This document shows positions 11,143 to 23,401 of a stretch of DNA of 64,000 nucleotides, one piece after another. Each line of letters begins with the position of its first letter. Position 1 is the stretch's first letter. Position numbers and translations under genes: made by a program. The DNA is taken from contig NW_006768796.1 of the NCBI RefSeq assembly GCF_000204055.1, positions 370,084 to 434,083 on the forward strand. The letters run 5' to 3'. The stretch is from Melampsora larici-populina 98AG31. Taxonomy: Eukaryota > Basidiomycota > Pucciniomycetes > Pucciniales > Melampsoraceae. The notes beneath the pieces are model-generated. The model made no database searches. It was not told the DNA's origin and worked only from the letters and a program-made list of their open reading frames with translations.

Positions 11143-11903
11143 TTGCGTCAGGGCGTCAGGCGTGTCTGAGTTTGGGGGCGCGAGCTGATGTCCATTCCAG
11201 GGGCGCCGACATTACATCCACGTGCGGATTTATCCGCAACGCATCCTGTATATGCGCAGCGGCCGTCCGTGCTAGGATGTCATTCCAGCACCCTATGCTT
11301 CAATCACCTAGGGATGCCCGATCGAGCAGGCATCCCCAGTGCGCACTGTGGACAAATACTAGGCGTCTGAACTCCGATATCCATAAGGAGTTGGAGCACC
11401 GGGTATCTGCATAGCACCACGATTGATAAGCAGCCAGACGCCAAGACGCTATCCCGTAGCCATCCCGGTGATATCGCTCAGCCATACAGGTGGCGATTTC
11501 CTCTTTCCACCGTAACACTTCGATCAACAACCGGTAAGTCATTCCCTCTGGTCTTTCTTTCTCAGCTGTATTTTTGGTTGAATCTTGTCTTCTGCTCTTA
11601 CTATTTTGTCTTGAATCTTCTCCTACCACCTCTTGTTTTCTTGGATCAAATTGAATCGGCTCTTCTGTAATTGAAATTCATCTAATGGTCTCGAATCTCT
11701 CCGGATCATCTTGAATCCCTCGACATCGCCTCTTGTGCTCTTAAAAACGATCGGCTTTTTTAAAAAATTGTCAATTTGGCTCTTGTGCTCTTGAATATGA
11801 TTGCCTTCATTTGAACCGCTGCAATCCAATTTCTTCATTCCTCAATCCCATTACGGACTTCAGCTGTTCAAAAGGCTTAGCAAACACATCATCTGCACAT
11901 AAG
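11143..11903. other. 5' flank of the transposase-like gene; no gene
   Basis: The left part (11140-11420) is GC-rich with repeated GCGTCAGG-like words. From 11500 it is T/C-rich and probably holds the promoter and 5' untranslated region of the gene that starts at 11904. Open frames here have no recognisable content. A GACAGCTTTTTGCGTC word near 11142 resembles the inverse of ACGCAAACAGCTGAC at about 57440, downstream of the second copy of the gene; this could be a terminal repeat but is too short to assert. Confidence 0.4.
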
Positions 11904-14900
11904 ATGGATTCAGCAGATGTGACTGTTGTAGATACTTGTGAGCATTTCCATTCACTTTTCATAATCGCCACATGATATTGTTTCTAACATGATTTCCTAT
12001 GTAGATTTTGAAAGATTCCGCTTTGGAAAAGGATTTAAATATCGTTGTACATTATGTAAGGGTAGAGCTATGAATGCTATTAAAGATCACAAGGAATTAC
12101 CAAGTCACAAAGCTATGGTAGCTTCTCAAGAGGCTATTGATTCAAATAATCAACAGCATCTTGGATCTTTTCTTCAGGACAACAACATGGATTCTTCTGA
12201 CAAGGAAGCATCAGCAGATGAAGAACAAGACAAAGCTATTATCATTGATGACAGATCACTGTCTGAAGATCTTGGTTTTACTGAGGCTCTTATGCAGCTT
12301 CTAACCGGAAATTACAGTGACTCTGAATCCGAACTTTCTGATAGCTCTGATAACATTCAACCACCTGTTGAGCTTGCCAACGTCGACTGGGAGGCACTTC
12401 TGTTCAACAAGCTGAATGAAGATCAGGACCAAAGCTCGACTGGCTCTAATTCAGATGGAATGAGTAGTTCAGATATAGATGATGTAGAATTGGAAGAAGA
12501 TAAAACACAAAAGACACCTCGAATTGATACAGACTGGTATCCTTTCACAAAGGAGGTGTGTGTCTCAATTCTGTTATATACATTTAGTTTGGTCAATGAC
12601 TGAGTTTGAATCCCATTCACTAGCAGGTTGTGGGATTATTATCTCTAGGATCTGGCCGCAACCTGTCATCAGAGAGCCAGTACAAGCATAATCGGATGTT
12701 GTTTGGCCTCTTCGACATCTCTTTACCAGCGTACAAGACTCTAGGACGATTGCGAAAAAGGATGTGTGCGCGGTTTGGATTTAATGTTAAGGAGTGGGAG
12801 AGTCCCCTCCAAAACCCATGCTATGGATTGAGTATCAAAGATATTGTGGCTCAGGTACAATATGTCTCTTATTCTACAACAACAAACATTACAGAATTAT
12901 TGACAATGTTGTTTGTAACAGGAGCTTGCAAATCCTGTTGTGATTGAGCACTTGACTTTCATCCCAGAATACGATCCCAATAAACCAGTCAACCGATTGT
13001 CTCAGTCTAAGAAGTGGCGTGAAGGGTTTTCACACAATCAGAGACTCCAAATGATTACCTCGAGAAACAGACACTTCTTCCTCTATGAGCCAATCTGTCG
13101 AGCTTCAGGAGAGTGGATTGTTCCTATCTTTTTCTTCCAACAATCCGGCACAGTCTATGCAAAATGTTTGAAGGCATCAATCATCTCTCAGGGAGAAAAT
13201 CCCTCCGGTATCAAGATCATTGTGAACGCGGATAAAGATTTTGATTCTCCTTTCTTGATTACGGTTGATATGGATACTATTACTGCCACGTTTGTAGAGT
13301 CAAAGGATAGCAAGGGTATCCCCCTTAAGGGAAGATATGGTGGAGTAATGTATCGTGAGTTATTTAATTTTGTATACTCCATTGATAAATCAAATTAATC
13401 AACTGTACATATTTTAATAGAGCAACACGGAGACGGATATTGCGAGATACTTCTTCCAAATCCATGGCGAACCAAGGCAGATGGGAAAGTGATTCGACAT
13501 GTACCAATCACACTATATTCTGATGATACTTCTGGTAATGTGTCAAAAAAATGGAATAAACATATGAGTTACTATTTTACTCTTACTGGATTACCTCCTG
13601 GAATGACAAATCAAGAGTATAACATCCACTTTCTTGCAACATCCAACAAAGCAAGTGCTCTTGAGCTTGGCGAGAACATAGTGGACGAATTAAAGTAAAG
13701 TTTTCAATGATCAATACTTTGAGTGATGTCAAGACTGACCTTCAACCTTTGAATAGCATGCTGGGAAAAGACGGATTTATTACTTACGATGAAGGTCTAA
13801 AGGAGGAGGTTCTTGTAATGGTTGTTCCTTTGTGTCATCTTGGAGATTCTCCCATGCATGCGGAAATCACAAATACGACAAACCCATCAGTAACTTTAAA
13901 CCCCTGTTGGATATGTACACTTGGTGTGGAAACGCTGAATGGAAAACAAGATTCGAAATACACTCAAGCATTTGTGGGTCTTCATCAGGATGAGGTGTGT
14001 TATTTAATTAAGATTCCTTTTCTTCAATCCAATGTAATGACAAAATTATTCCTTCAATCTTCTTGTGGTGATATATAGGGAGGTCCTAAGCCTCGTGAAT
14101 GGGCAACTACAAAGTCACAAACTTACGAACTCTGGGAATTACTTCGAAATCCGAAGAAGCATACTGAGTTCCGTAGGAAATCTAAAGAATATGGTGTCAA
14201 AGATACTACAAATACTCAATTTGTGGACAGTTTCATGAACTTCATAAAGATCACAAGTACTCAAAAGAGGAGGTGCATAAGATGTTTGAAGATCTCAACA
14301 AACAATTTGGAGATCGACTGTTCAATCCTTCTTTACACTTGGAGGGTATGTTCTACAACTACGGTGGGTTTTTGAGCAAACAATTGACTTGATTATATTA
14401 GGTTTTGATGGTCATCTAGATACACCGGTAGAAGTTCTTCATGTGGTCTTACTTGGAGTTGTTAAATATCTTTTCAAAGATGCAATGGATGATCTCCCGG
14501 ATTCAGCATTACCTTTGGTTTTGGCACGATGGAAATCATTTCATACGTCCGGCTTGAATGTTCCACCAATTCAACCAAGAACTCTGACAAGTTATTATCA
14601 AAGTTTAGTCGGTAAAGATTTCCAAACAATATTACAATCAGTACCTTTTGTACTTTATCCTCATTTCTCATATGAAAGACGAAGGATGTGGACTGCATTG
14701 GTTCATTTAGGCTCTTATATTTTTCAAACTGAAATCACTCACATGCGCACCTACTTGACAAATCTGAAGAAATTAGTCAACATATTCCTTGGTCACCTCA
14801 TCCGATGGACAGCACAGTGGACAAACAAACCCAAGTTTCATATGCTGGTTCATCTTGTTCAATCAATCGACCGCTTTGGCCCACTCTCTTTAGTTGCAAC

Positions 14901-15998
14901 TCAAAAATTTGAAAGTTTCAATGGTATACTGCGAATTGCTTCAATTCACACAAATCAACACAATCCAGGCCTTCATATTGCTACAATCTTCATTTATGCC
15001 CGCTTGCTTCGTCTACTCTTTTCAGGAGGATCAGTCTGGTATCATAAATATCACTGTTGAGCACGTGGAGGGAAGAAATTGATTGAGTTGTTCTCACAAA
15101 ACAAATGGGTTCAGAAACGTTTTGCTTATAACAAGGATTGGAATTCAGAAGGAACTTTTTCAATGAAAGGTATGATTATATATTTTCTTTGAGAGGATGT
15201 AAATCAAATGTCTGATGACTGACCTAATGTATGTAGGTACAACAACTGTTCCTGCGTCAACTCCAAGCGAGCTGAAGAAGGGATTTCCCAAACATGTTTG
15301 GTTGCCAAGGAAGGAAGCCATCCTTGCATCAAAGCAGCGAGTGCATTTACAAAACTTTGTTCTCATGGATCTCAAGTCAAACAACTCACCGCGAGTTGGA
15401 CATGTAGAGAGTTTCTGGGAGGGTAAAGGCTCAAAAGATTCTGAGTACTTAGCTAAGATCAAGGTCTGTGAAGTCTCTGATAATATTGATGAATTCTATG
15501 GATTTTGCGGCCTAAGTATTTCTCAAGAAGACCTGTGGATATCAATCAAGGTAGATATCTCTAAATCAAAGTTTTAATCAATTTTGAAAGCTGAAAAACA
15601 ACATAATTCCTCCACAGAACATCAAATGTGTCTTTAATGTTCAACATAATTGCAATCTTGCCAAGTGTAAACCCCGGAAGAGTCCAAAGAAACATGATGG
15701 GCAACTTCCAGTCAAATCTCCATATCAGATCCAACATGAAGCTTTCAATGCATATCTGATCAATTCAGGTGCCCTATATTCAGCGGAATCTCATCGCAGT
15801 ATAGCAAACATCAGTTATAAACCATGGAGTGTAGACGAATGGGAGGAATGTATTGATATGGGTACAAAAATCTGGAAATCTACTCGAGAAGAAAAAGAAA
15901 AATCGAAAGAAGTACAAGTGGCTAAATCCAATAGGAAGAAAGACAAAGCAAATTTCTCAAAAAGGAAGCGTGAAGATATTGATCCAGCTTTGTATTGA
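11904..15998 (+). pseudogene. Basidiomycete transposase-like gene, copy 1 (nearly intact)
   Basis: A long multi-exon gene. Exon 1 starts at ATG 11904. Introns I can place are 11938-12004, 12556-12626, 12855-12921, about 13354-13420, 13695-13756, about 13994-14079, about 14347-14401, 15170-15236 and 15551-15617. The protein starts with a C2H2-type finger (YRCTLCKG...H....H), then an acidic linker. A conserved core follows, with SDDTSGNVSKKWNKHMS, a zinc-like NPCWICTLG, then FDGHLDTPVEVLHVVLLG and KPKFHMLVHL...KFESFNG. The basic C-terminus ends KRKREDIDPALY. I recognise the core as a large basidiomycete family usually annotated as transposase or transposon protein, with a TNP2/CACTA-like look; the catalytic residues are inferred. 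Two lesions: a 1-base frameshift near 14240 and TGA at 15058-15060 (Arg if CGA). It lies 620 bp upstream of an intact companion gene in the same orientation. Confidence 0.8.
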
Positions 15999-16618
15999 AA
16001 GATTTGCATTTGTAAATTGAATTTATAAATTTGTTGTAGGGGCACCTTCTGTTCTACCATCATGGCTTTATTGTTCTTTCAAACAGACATATACATTGAT
16101 ATATCTTTTCATTTCTTAACAACTACTATTATTATTAGAAACTTGGGATCATTATTGAGGTGTTGAGTGTCCACAAGTTCTTTTGCCTTTGCTTTTTAGA
16201 TGAACAAAAAAGCAAATTTTCTCTTCTCTTTTTCTCTTTTTCATATTGCAACTAAAACCACAAAGTGAGATTCAGCCTATGGTGATTGGCCGTACAAAAA
16301 AGTATCCCAAGTCTTTGTGGTGTATACTGTTCTTGCCTTCAATCCCCAGAACACTTGATTCATGAGGCAAGATCGGAGAAAATCAATGACTGATTTTCTC
16401 AAAGGTCTCACGGTTAAGATCAATGACCAAGGGGTTACGTGATCAATCATCCAAATTGTCATGTGATTGATTAATTTGACACTTTGGTCAGTCTTGTTGA
16501 CCAGAGTGATTTCCGTTTCTCTTTCTTTCTTTTTATCTTTATTGTTTTATCTTATCCATTCATTCCTTTTCACTTTCTATCACATCATCTCTTTCAAGGT
16601 CATAGTTGCTCACTTGAC
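15999..16618. other. Intergenic between transposase-like and companion gene
   Basis: This AT-rich 620-bp gap contains pyrimidine-rich tracts (about 16200-16250 and 16500-16600) typical of fungal promoters. No coding sequence is recognised. Short palindromes around GTCACGTAACC occur near 16430, but no specific site can be named. Confidence 0.5.
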
Positions 16619-18558
16619 ATGTCCAAACCCTACACACCCAGCAATCGTGCTAAAAAGAAACCTCAAAACCATTCTCCTGGTACTTTCGATCTTTTGTTGA
16701 CTGTTTGACTAGCTATCTACTCATCCTTACTATCTTTTGCAGATAATGAGACTGAATCCCTGGTAAACTCACTTCCGGAATCGCTTCGGTTTCTTAAACC
16801 TGGGGCAAGTCGATTGTCACACAAAAGCAAGGAGGTTAAAGCACAAGAAAATCAAGGGCAAGATGAAGATGAAGATTTGTTTGAGAACGAAGTTGACGAT
16901 GGCAATAATAATCAATTACCAAACAAAGATCAGCAAGTAGATGACGATGAAGACGAAGAATTACAGAAAGAGTTCGATGACGAAGACAAAGAGAATCAGC
17001 AAGAAGATGACAACAACGACACCCATCGAGAAGGACACGATGATGACGAGACCAGTTCTACCAACCCACCAGACCCCCATTCAACGTCACCTTCCCAACA
17101 TCAAGGGGGATCTACGAACCGGGTCCAGGAACTGTTCCGCACAGCAGACCCTTCTGTTCCTTCTGTTAGGCGACTGATGGCTCCAAACGATAGGGAAAAA
17201 TTTGAAAAAGTTGCCGACATATTCGGTCTTGACTCTCGCTACCGAGCAGAGGCCCTTCGACTCGGTTCAGTAAGTCAGCTCCGTTTCTCATGGGTCTACA
17301 TACACACTGATTGTTTTTGATCCCGTGTTAGATCACTGGTGACGATAATCGCTATTGGACACTTCTGTGCCTCCAGCAGCTTCAACGTCAAGAATTGGCA
17401 AAGGAGGCGGCAAATAGTTGTGCTGAATGGATACCGAAGCCAAACTTTGCGGTATGTATCCATTCCATCTTTGATGAGCTACTAACCTCATGCTTTAATG
17501 TTTTAGGAACAACTCAAGAAATTGATGCGCCGTACTCTACGTGATTCTTTCATTAAATCATACACTGAAACTTTGGACCAAAACAAAGTTATCATTTCAG
17601 GTTCCTTTCATCGGAAGGCAATGGTATTTAACAATCTCACTGTATTCCTTGTGCTTCAATGACACTGACTTTACTGTTTTCAGCAAGCCATCATGGACAA
17701 CACCAAGGCCTGGAAGGCTGAATATTTACCCTCTGACTTTGGCACTACTTTAGAAGATTTATCGAACCATGACAAGTTCATGGAATTGTTCCGATCGAAG
17801 CTCCGACATGCTCGAGATGATTTCCCATTGATTGTAAGTCAAGTTTTCTGACATGATCTGAGCTGAATTACTGATTTGTCATCCACTCGATAGTTATTGA
17901 AGGAAATCGTGGTGCCACAACGCAAGATCGACTTGAAGGAACCTCAGACAGAAGTGCCAGCCCTTGGTGCTCTCCTTGGACACGTAAGCTTGATAGATAA
18001 CAGCTTCGATCATTCTGTTACATTTGTAAGGAATGGTACAGCTGACTTTTTCTTCAGTTGTATCATTTTTTTGATCCAAACGAATCTCGTACCATGACCG
18101 AGCTCCTAAAAGCAGTCAACACAAAAACTCAAGCTCGGTTTGCTTACCTTGTAAGCAGTTTTATTATTCCCTTTCGCAACTCAATTTCACCTTTTTATGT
18201 TCACTATCCTTTTGCGTAGAGAATGGCACTTGCTGTATTTCATAATACCAGCGCGGAGAAGCGTAAGGCACAAGGTGGATTGACTAATTGGCGAATGATT
18301 GATCACAATTTGTCTGAATTTCGCGACAAAAGTCGTGACTATCGCCGAGCGTACGTCGGATTAGTTTTTAAGGGTTTAAAAAGTAGCTAACACTGCCTCT
18401 ATATCACCAGATTCAATGCAATTGTCCTTGCTCGAGATCAAGGTCTATTCAATGGAAAGAACACGTGGGATGAGATTAAATCCAATGCACAATTTGAGGT
18501 CCCTAGCGTAACCGATGTTGTCACCACCATCCCTTTCCTCCCCACAAATGCCAGTTGA
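16619..18558 (+). CDS. Intact 9-exon companion gene, unknown function (about 478 aa)
   Basis: Exons by GT-AG sites: 16619-16679, 16743-17269, 17332-17451, 17507-17623, 17684-17833, 17894-17983, 18058-18150, 18220-18350 and 18411-18558. Joined, they give one uninterrupted frame of 479 codons including the stop, strong evidence for the model. The N-terminus is basic; then comes a long Asp/Glu/Gln/Asn-rich acidic region (residues about 45-110). The C-terminal half is mostly helical, with LLCLQQLQRQELAKEA, RRTLRDSFIKSY and a terminal FNAIVLARDQGLF motif. I do not recognise a named domain. A decayed relative at 61580-63319 shares the terminal pattern. Its place after a transposase-like gene, twice, suggests an accessory transposon protein such as a DNA-binding or assembly factor; this is inference. 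It could instead be a host gene carried along. Confidence 0.8.
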
Positions 18559-19475
18559 ATAGCTAATCACATACTCTTATTATCTTATCTCTCATCTCTC
18601 ATCGATTCATTGTTTTCATCAATTCATCAGTTTCATCAATTTATCAAATCATTGATTCATCAAATCATCAATCATCGGTTTCTCATTTTTATTTTTTTTC
18701 TCGCTTTTTTCCTTTTATACTTTGTGTTTTCATCGTTTTCGTCGTTTTCGTCATTTTGATTATTGTTATTATTTTTATCATCTTTATCATCTTTTATATT
18801 ATCAATGTTTATCGCCTTTGGGTTGCAAATAATTTGTGTTTTCAATACTATAATAACACTATAAGAAACACAAACCCTCACCAATCCATATAAGCCAAAT
18901 CAAAAACAACCTGGAGATATCTCTGAAATTCATCCGCAGGTCATCCAGTGCTCAGCAGCCTGGATGTCCAACCGACTGCCAGAAGTACACCTCTGGGAAT
19001 CGATGCACCGACTACCCTCACGACATACCTTGACGGATGTCAGGTAGATGCAGGTCAGCGATCCTCGGGCTGCCCAATGGGCTCTGCTCAGTTGTCCCCA
19101 CTTGGGCGTCCAAACAGGCACATGCCGCTGTGTTGTGGGGGGGTGTCCGTCCCCCACCAAAAAAATCGGACATCCCCCGGACAGCTGGGTGTCCTTGTGG
19201 TGTACTAGTCTTCCATTTAGAGAGGGCAAGTTTCCTCTTTGGATCTAGCACATTTGTTCTTGGTGTTATGTGTGTATTACTTACACATACCACCCTCAGT
19301 TCTACCTACCACTTTCTCTGGTTGGTAGAACTGTACGGGGTGGCAGGCTGCAGGCCGGGCGGGGTTTGTGCGGGCCAGAAAACTTTCTTGCGCGCGTAAA
19401 ACCCAAAACTGTCTTGTGACCACGCTGGGTGGGTGAGTGGCATTTGTTAATAATGACAATAACAACTTTCAGAAC
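18559..19475. other. No gene; T-rich then GC-rich flank
   Basis: The first 250 bp are ATCAT/TTCATC-rich simple sequence after the companion gene. The part 18930-19400 is GC-rich with repeated GGATGTCC/GGTGTCC words and a G-run (about 19137-19145). The open frames across it on both strands have no protein-like content. This is probably the 3' flank of the two-gene block, which continues at 33715 after the Ty3-A insertion. Confidence 0.45.
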
Positions 19476-19480
19476 TGATG
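19476..19480. other. TSD of Ty3-A, left copy (TGATG)
   Basis: TGATG directly precedes the 5' LTR and is repeated at 33710-33714 directly after the 3' LTR, giving the 5-bp duplication expected for a Ty3 insertion. It proves that 19481-33709 entered as one unit. Confidence 0.9.
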
Positions 19481-19750
19481 TGTAAGGGAGGAGTTAGATG
19501 TCACAAGATTACAAGTGTATAGTTTCACACGTGTGTTAGTTAGAGTCTTTATAGTCAGTTGTAGATTCTCCTCCCTCTTGTTTCTTTTCCCTTGAGGTTC
19601 CCTTTCCTCCTTCTTGATTCTGTAGTCTTTTATATTGATTATCTGGTATTTAGGCCTTATTCAGGAATACAAACGTGGTGATAGTTCTGTCTCAGCTTCG
19701 GCCCCTTGAGAAACAGTCCCTAGTGAAGGTGCATTCTCACGCACCTTACA
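19481..19750 (+). repeat. 5' LTR of Ty3-A
   Basis: This 270-bp repeat (TGTAAGGG...CCTTACA) is matched by 33440-33709 with six differences by eye, about 98% identity, so insertion was recent. The first bases and last bases are inverted (TGTAAGG/CCTTACA). The leader that follows starts CTTTTTT, as does the leader after the Ty3-B LTR at 34167. I see no tRNA-type TGG primer-binding site there, so priming may be unusual. Confidence 0.93.
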
Positions 19751-19809
19751 CTTTTTTGAACTACACCCATCGAACACAATCACTCGGATTCGATAATTCA
19801 ATTCAATAC

Positions 19810-19973
19810 TACAGAATACATAGAGCGCCATACTGACATATGATTAGCACTACATTTACATACATATTTTTTGCAATCCAAATTCAGCCGTACACCAAGT
19901 TGTGTACTAGATGAGTCAGACTGACACAATAGAATTCCCTATTTCACTACCCAAACCTTGAGTGTCAGTATGG
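19810..19973. repeat. Left TIR of the 7.93-kb transposon
   Basis: It matches the reverse complement of 27576-27739 over 164 bp with about 8 mismatches. Two oppositely oriented copies of CCATACTGACA lie within it (19828-19838 and, inverted, 19963-19973), with a further CATACTGACA at 20007-20016. These are good candidates for transposase-binding sites. Confidence 0.93.
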
Positions 19974-20228
19974 CACTTCATGTAGCACCTGCCGCAACAT
20001 AAAGTGCATACTGACATTCAAGGTAGGGTTAGCCGGTTCAGGGCTTGGTTTTGAGACAACCGTCACAGCCATGACCAATCATCTGTCATCTAGGGCTACA
20101 TCATTGCACATAACCATACTCACTGTGAAGCCATGAATCTCATTTACGACATACTTGACCTACCCATCACTATCATTTTATTCACTTGATACACTCATCA
20201 ACACGACAACTTTACAATCGTAATCAGA

Positions 20229-21800
20229 ATGCCAACATGGCTTGACAATCAAAAGCTGCATGGAGTGCTAACTTATGGATTCATTAATAATCTCACCATC
20301 AAACAAATTCAATCCCGGCTACTGTCTGAACATCAAATATCTGTAACAGAAAGGACAATATACCGATACAACAAGAAATTTGACCTGAAGAAAAATCAAG
20401 GTGCTCCACCAAAGCCAAACGAGTCCAATGTTGAAGAAGCAATCAACAAACACTATCACCAAGGCAAGACAATGTCAGAGATGCTCATTGCACTGAAAAA
20501 TGAGGATCTGATTAATATTAGTAGACAAACTCTGAATCGGCACTGCAAGAATTTAGGACTTTCTCGTAGATATGATGACATTCAAAGAGGTAAATACACA
20601 GTTGAAGAAATAACCCAACTTATCTTAGAGGTCCAGAAGGAAAACCATGAAAACACTGGGATCCGATCGCTCAAGTCTTTATTACTCAGTGAACACAAAA
20701 TACATATCAACAGGTACTTGAATGTTATCACATCTCTATTCAGATTCTTCATTGTTACAGTTGCAATTCTTTCATTGACAGGGAGCCGCTAACAGAAATC
20801 TTAAGACAAGTGGATCCTGAAGGTGTTCAACGTCAACGTCGCAGAGTTCTGACTCGCCGTGCCTTTAGATGTCCTGGACCAAACCATATTTGGTCGGCTG
20901 ATGGGCACGACAAGCTTCAAAGTTGGGGAATTAGGATATACGGATTTGTTGATGCTTGGTCTCGTCGCATACTTGGACTATATGTACATGTCACCAATAG
21001 CGACCCTCGGCACATCGATATATATTATCTGGATGTGGTGAAACGGCATGGTGGTAGCCCACAGCATCTTCACACTGATCGTGGTACTGAGACTGGCAAA
21101 ATGGCAGCCAGCCATGCTATCCTTGTTTGTGTATTTGGTGGTCTAGACAAAGTCGAGGCACTCAAACGGCACAAATACACTAAATCCGTTCACAATCAAA
21201 AGATTGAGTGCTTTTGGGGTCAAATGTGTTGACGTCATACACGCGGGATCATCAATGGATTTTATGAGTCGCTGGAAAAGGGCCAATATAACTCTGATAA
21301 TATTTTGGATTGGTGGGTTTCTTCTCCATCTGTTTGTTCACAAAGTTACACCTAACTTACAAAATGCATACTCTTTTCAAAGTTTATTATTCCTTTATAT
21401 TTGGATCCCCTTCATGCAGAAGCACTTAAGGAAATTCACCAACCGGTACAACAACTTCAGAAGATGAAAGGATCCTCGAACTGCCCTTCCAAGTGGAACT
21501 AGTGCTGATTTTGCTTATAAGAATCCTCATGAGTTGTTTGGGGGGATTGATGGCTTGATTGAAGTGCCAAATGAAGATGTTCAAGTAATGATTTCAGAAC
21601 AATACCCTGATATACAAAGTCTCTTTACTTACACACCATCCTGGTTTTCCACTGTTGCTGATGATTTGATGCCGGGGCTTAACTTGTACCATGATAACCT
21701 CAAGTATTCAAACATATGGAAAGCATTCAACTTGATGCGACAAGCATTGATCCTTCATAACTGGAGTGGAACTCCATTAGACGGCCTCCAATTTCAATGA
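20229..21800 (+). pseudogene. DDE integrase-type transposase (IS3EU-like)
   Basis: Exon 1 is 20229-20713, intron 20714-20781, then a core exon; a second intron lies at about 21306-21380. The N-terminus has helix-turn-helix-like helices (IKQIQSRLLSEHQISVTERTIYRY). The retroviral-integrase-fold core shows the DDE triad in context: WSADGHDKL (first D), LHTDRGTET (second D), HNQKIECFW (E). It belongs to the integrase-core family that is widespread in basidiomycetes. The frame is broken only by TGA at 21230-21232 and 21465-21467; CGA at either site would keep it open. The C-terminal exon (LFLYIWIPFMQ ... NWSGTPLDGLQFQ) is preserved. Expected role: cutting and joining at the TIRs, with 6-bp staggered cuts. 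Confidence 0.85.
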
Positions 21801-21972
21801 TCACATAGTAATACAAAGAAGAAAAACTTATGCTGAATATCTTTCAAATTGAATCATCTCTTTCTCTTGTATTCAGTTTCATTTTTTATGTGCGATTGAT
21901 AAAAGAAATCATTCTTCAAATTTGTTTGTCAAAAATTTTACAATACCCAACAAAAAATGAATTTGAGAAATA

Positions 21973-23400
21973 TTACAAAGATTTCAATTTTTCTTTAAGC
22001 TCTTCCATCTGTGCCTTTTTCTTCTTATCTTTTAACATCTGAAGTTTACGAAGCAACTCATCTGCATAGTTTTCAGCCAATGTTTCTCGATATACCTCCC
22101 ATTCTTGATCACACATGTTGCCTCGCATGTCAGTAAGAAGTTTGATGCGTGCAACAATACTTTTTGCGATTTGACAAGACGATCCAAATTGGGTTATCTT
22201 CGCATCTTCCGGTGGAATAGGCTGATGATCATGTGTATAAGTCTTGGAGTGAGTACTATAGTGTCTAACATCTGAAGCCCAAACCATCACTACAACACCA
22301 TCACATTCATCGAAATCAATTTCCACATTGTAGTCAGGAAATACAAATTGAGCCCCTTTGACGTAGCCGTGCTTTGAGGTCCTTCCACGTCGATATAATT
22401 TACCTGTGTCACAATGTATAAGGCTAAATAATCCAAAAGTGAAACCAGAATGATCATTATCAACATGGATCATGTTGGCAAACTCATCACGTGTTACAAC
22501 AAAGTTTGACCCAAAGACCCGTCCATTTGGAGATTTGAAAAACAACTTCGAAGACCAAGAGGGTGTGCGACATTTAGCAGCCCGATGACAATTGGATTCA
22601 AAGGCTCCAATAGATAGGGAGGCAAATTGTTCAGCTAGAAAATGGTTGATGGATGGGAGATACATCTGGCGGCGTAGGTCGTTTTCCATCCGGGCAACAG
22701 AATGTGCAGTTGTTGCATTGAGAGCATAGGTACCTAAATTAAAACATACATGAACAACCAAAATTTTTAAAAACCAAAAGAAATAAATGAGAAACTATGC
22801 ACCTCCAAATTTTGTCTTTCTGTATCCACCACGAAAACCCACCACAAACATCTGACCAGATTTCATATGCTTCAGACCTTCAGCTGCACCATTGGTATAG
22901 CAGCGATAACGGGCTGTTGCATGCTGATACAAGGTCATGATTGATTTTTTAAAATTGTCGAATAGTTTGGCACAATCAGGTGTAAGTTCTCGCTTCAGCT
23001 TTCCATTATTCAACCGCTTTCCTGTATATTCTTGCTCGTTGAATCGGACGACCGCGAGGAGTTTAGTTCCATATTTATTAAGTATAACTACTGTACCAAA
23101 AGAAAGTGACAAAAGGGCCTGTCCACCATGCTCAGTTCGGAAGACAAAGGTAGCGTCTTTGGGAAGGCCATACCAATCACATATTTTTTGTTTGAATTCA
23201 GCTCTGATGCGCGATTCAACTTGAAGGGTCAATCAGAAGATGGAAGTTGTGGGGTATTATGAGCAACCCATTGTGCAACAATTTTACTCTTCTTGATTGC
23301 AACTCGAGTTTTGATCTGACTAGTATTAAATTTTGCTTGAGCACGTTTCTGTGCAGGGGATCTATACTTCTTATTACTGAAGCGGAATAAAAAAACATCA
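21973..23400 (-). pseudogene. Tet/JBP-like 2OG-Fe(II) dioxygenase carried by the transposon
   Basis: The gene reads leftward: an exon from about 23400 to 22803, an intron 22802-22734 (GTGCAT...TTTAG), then an exon 22733-21973. The protein matches the Tet-like 2OG-Fe(II) oxygenase family of rust fungi as I know it. There is a basic N-terminus, then RAEFKQKICDWYGLP, then MIHVDNDHSGF carrying the HxD iron ligands. A distal His follows (ASDVRHYS), and an Arg in the next strand (AKSIVARIKLL) could hold 2-oxoglutarate. A lysine-rich coiled tail ends it. Family members oxidise 5-methylcytosine or thymine; activity here is not shown. A one-base deletion near 23231 shifts the frame before RAEFKQ. The first exon or exons lie further upstream and are not resolved. 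Confidence 0.82.
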
Positions 23401-23401
23401 A

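Noticed and set aside
11172..11629. Small genes at 11.17-11.63 kb on either strand
   Set aside because: Several mutually overlapping frames in GC-rich DNA, no conserved motif, next to the transposase-like gene promoter.
18948..19399. Overlapping open frames on both strands in GC-rich sequence
   Set aside because: Several frames are open at once because stops are rare in GC-rich DNA; none shows a motif, and the region is explained as the block flank.
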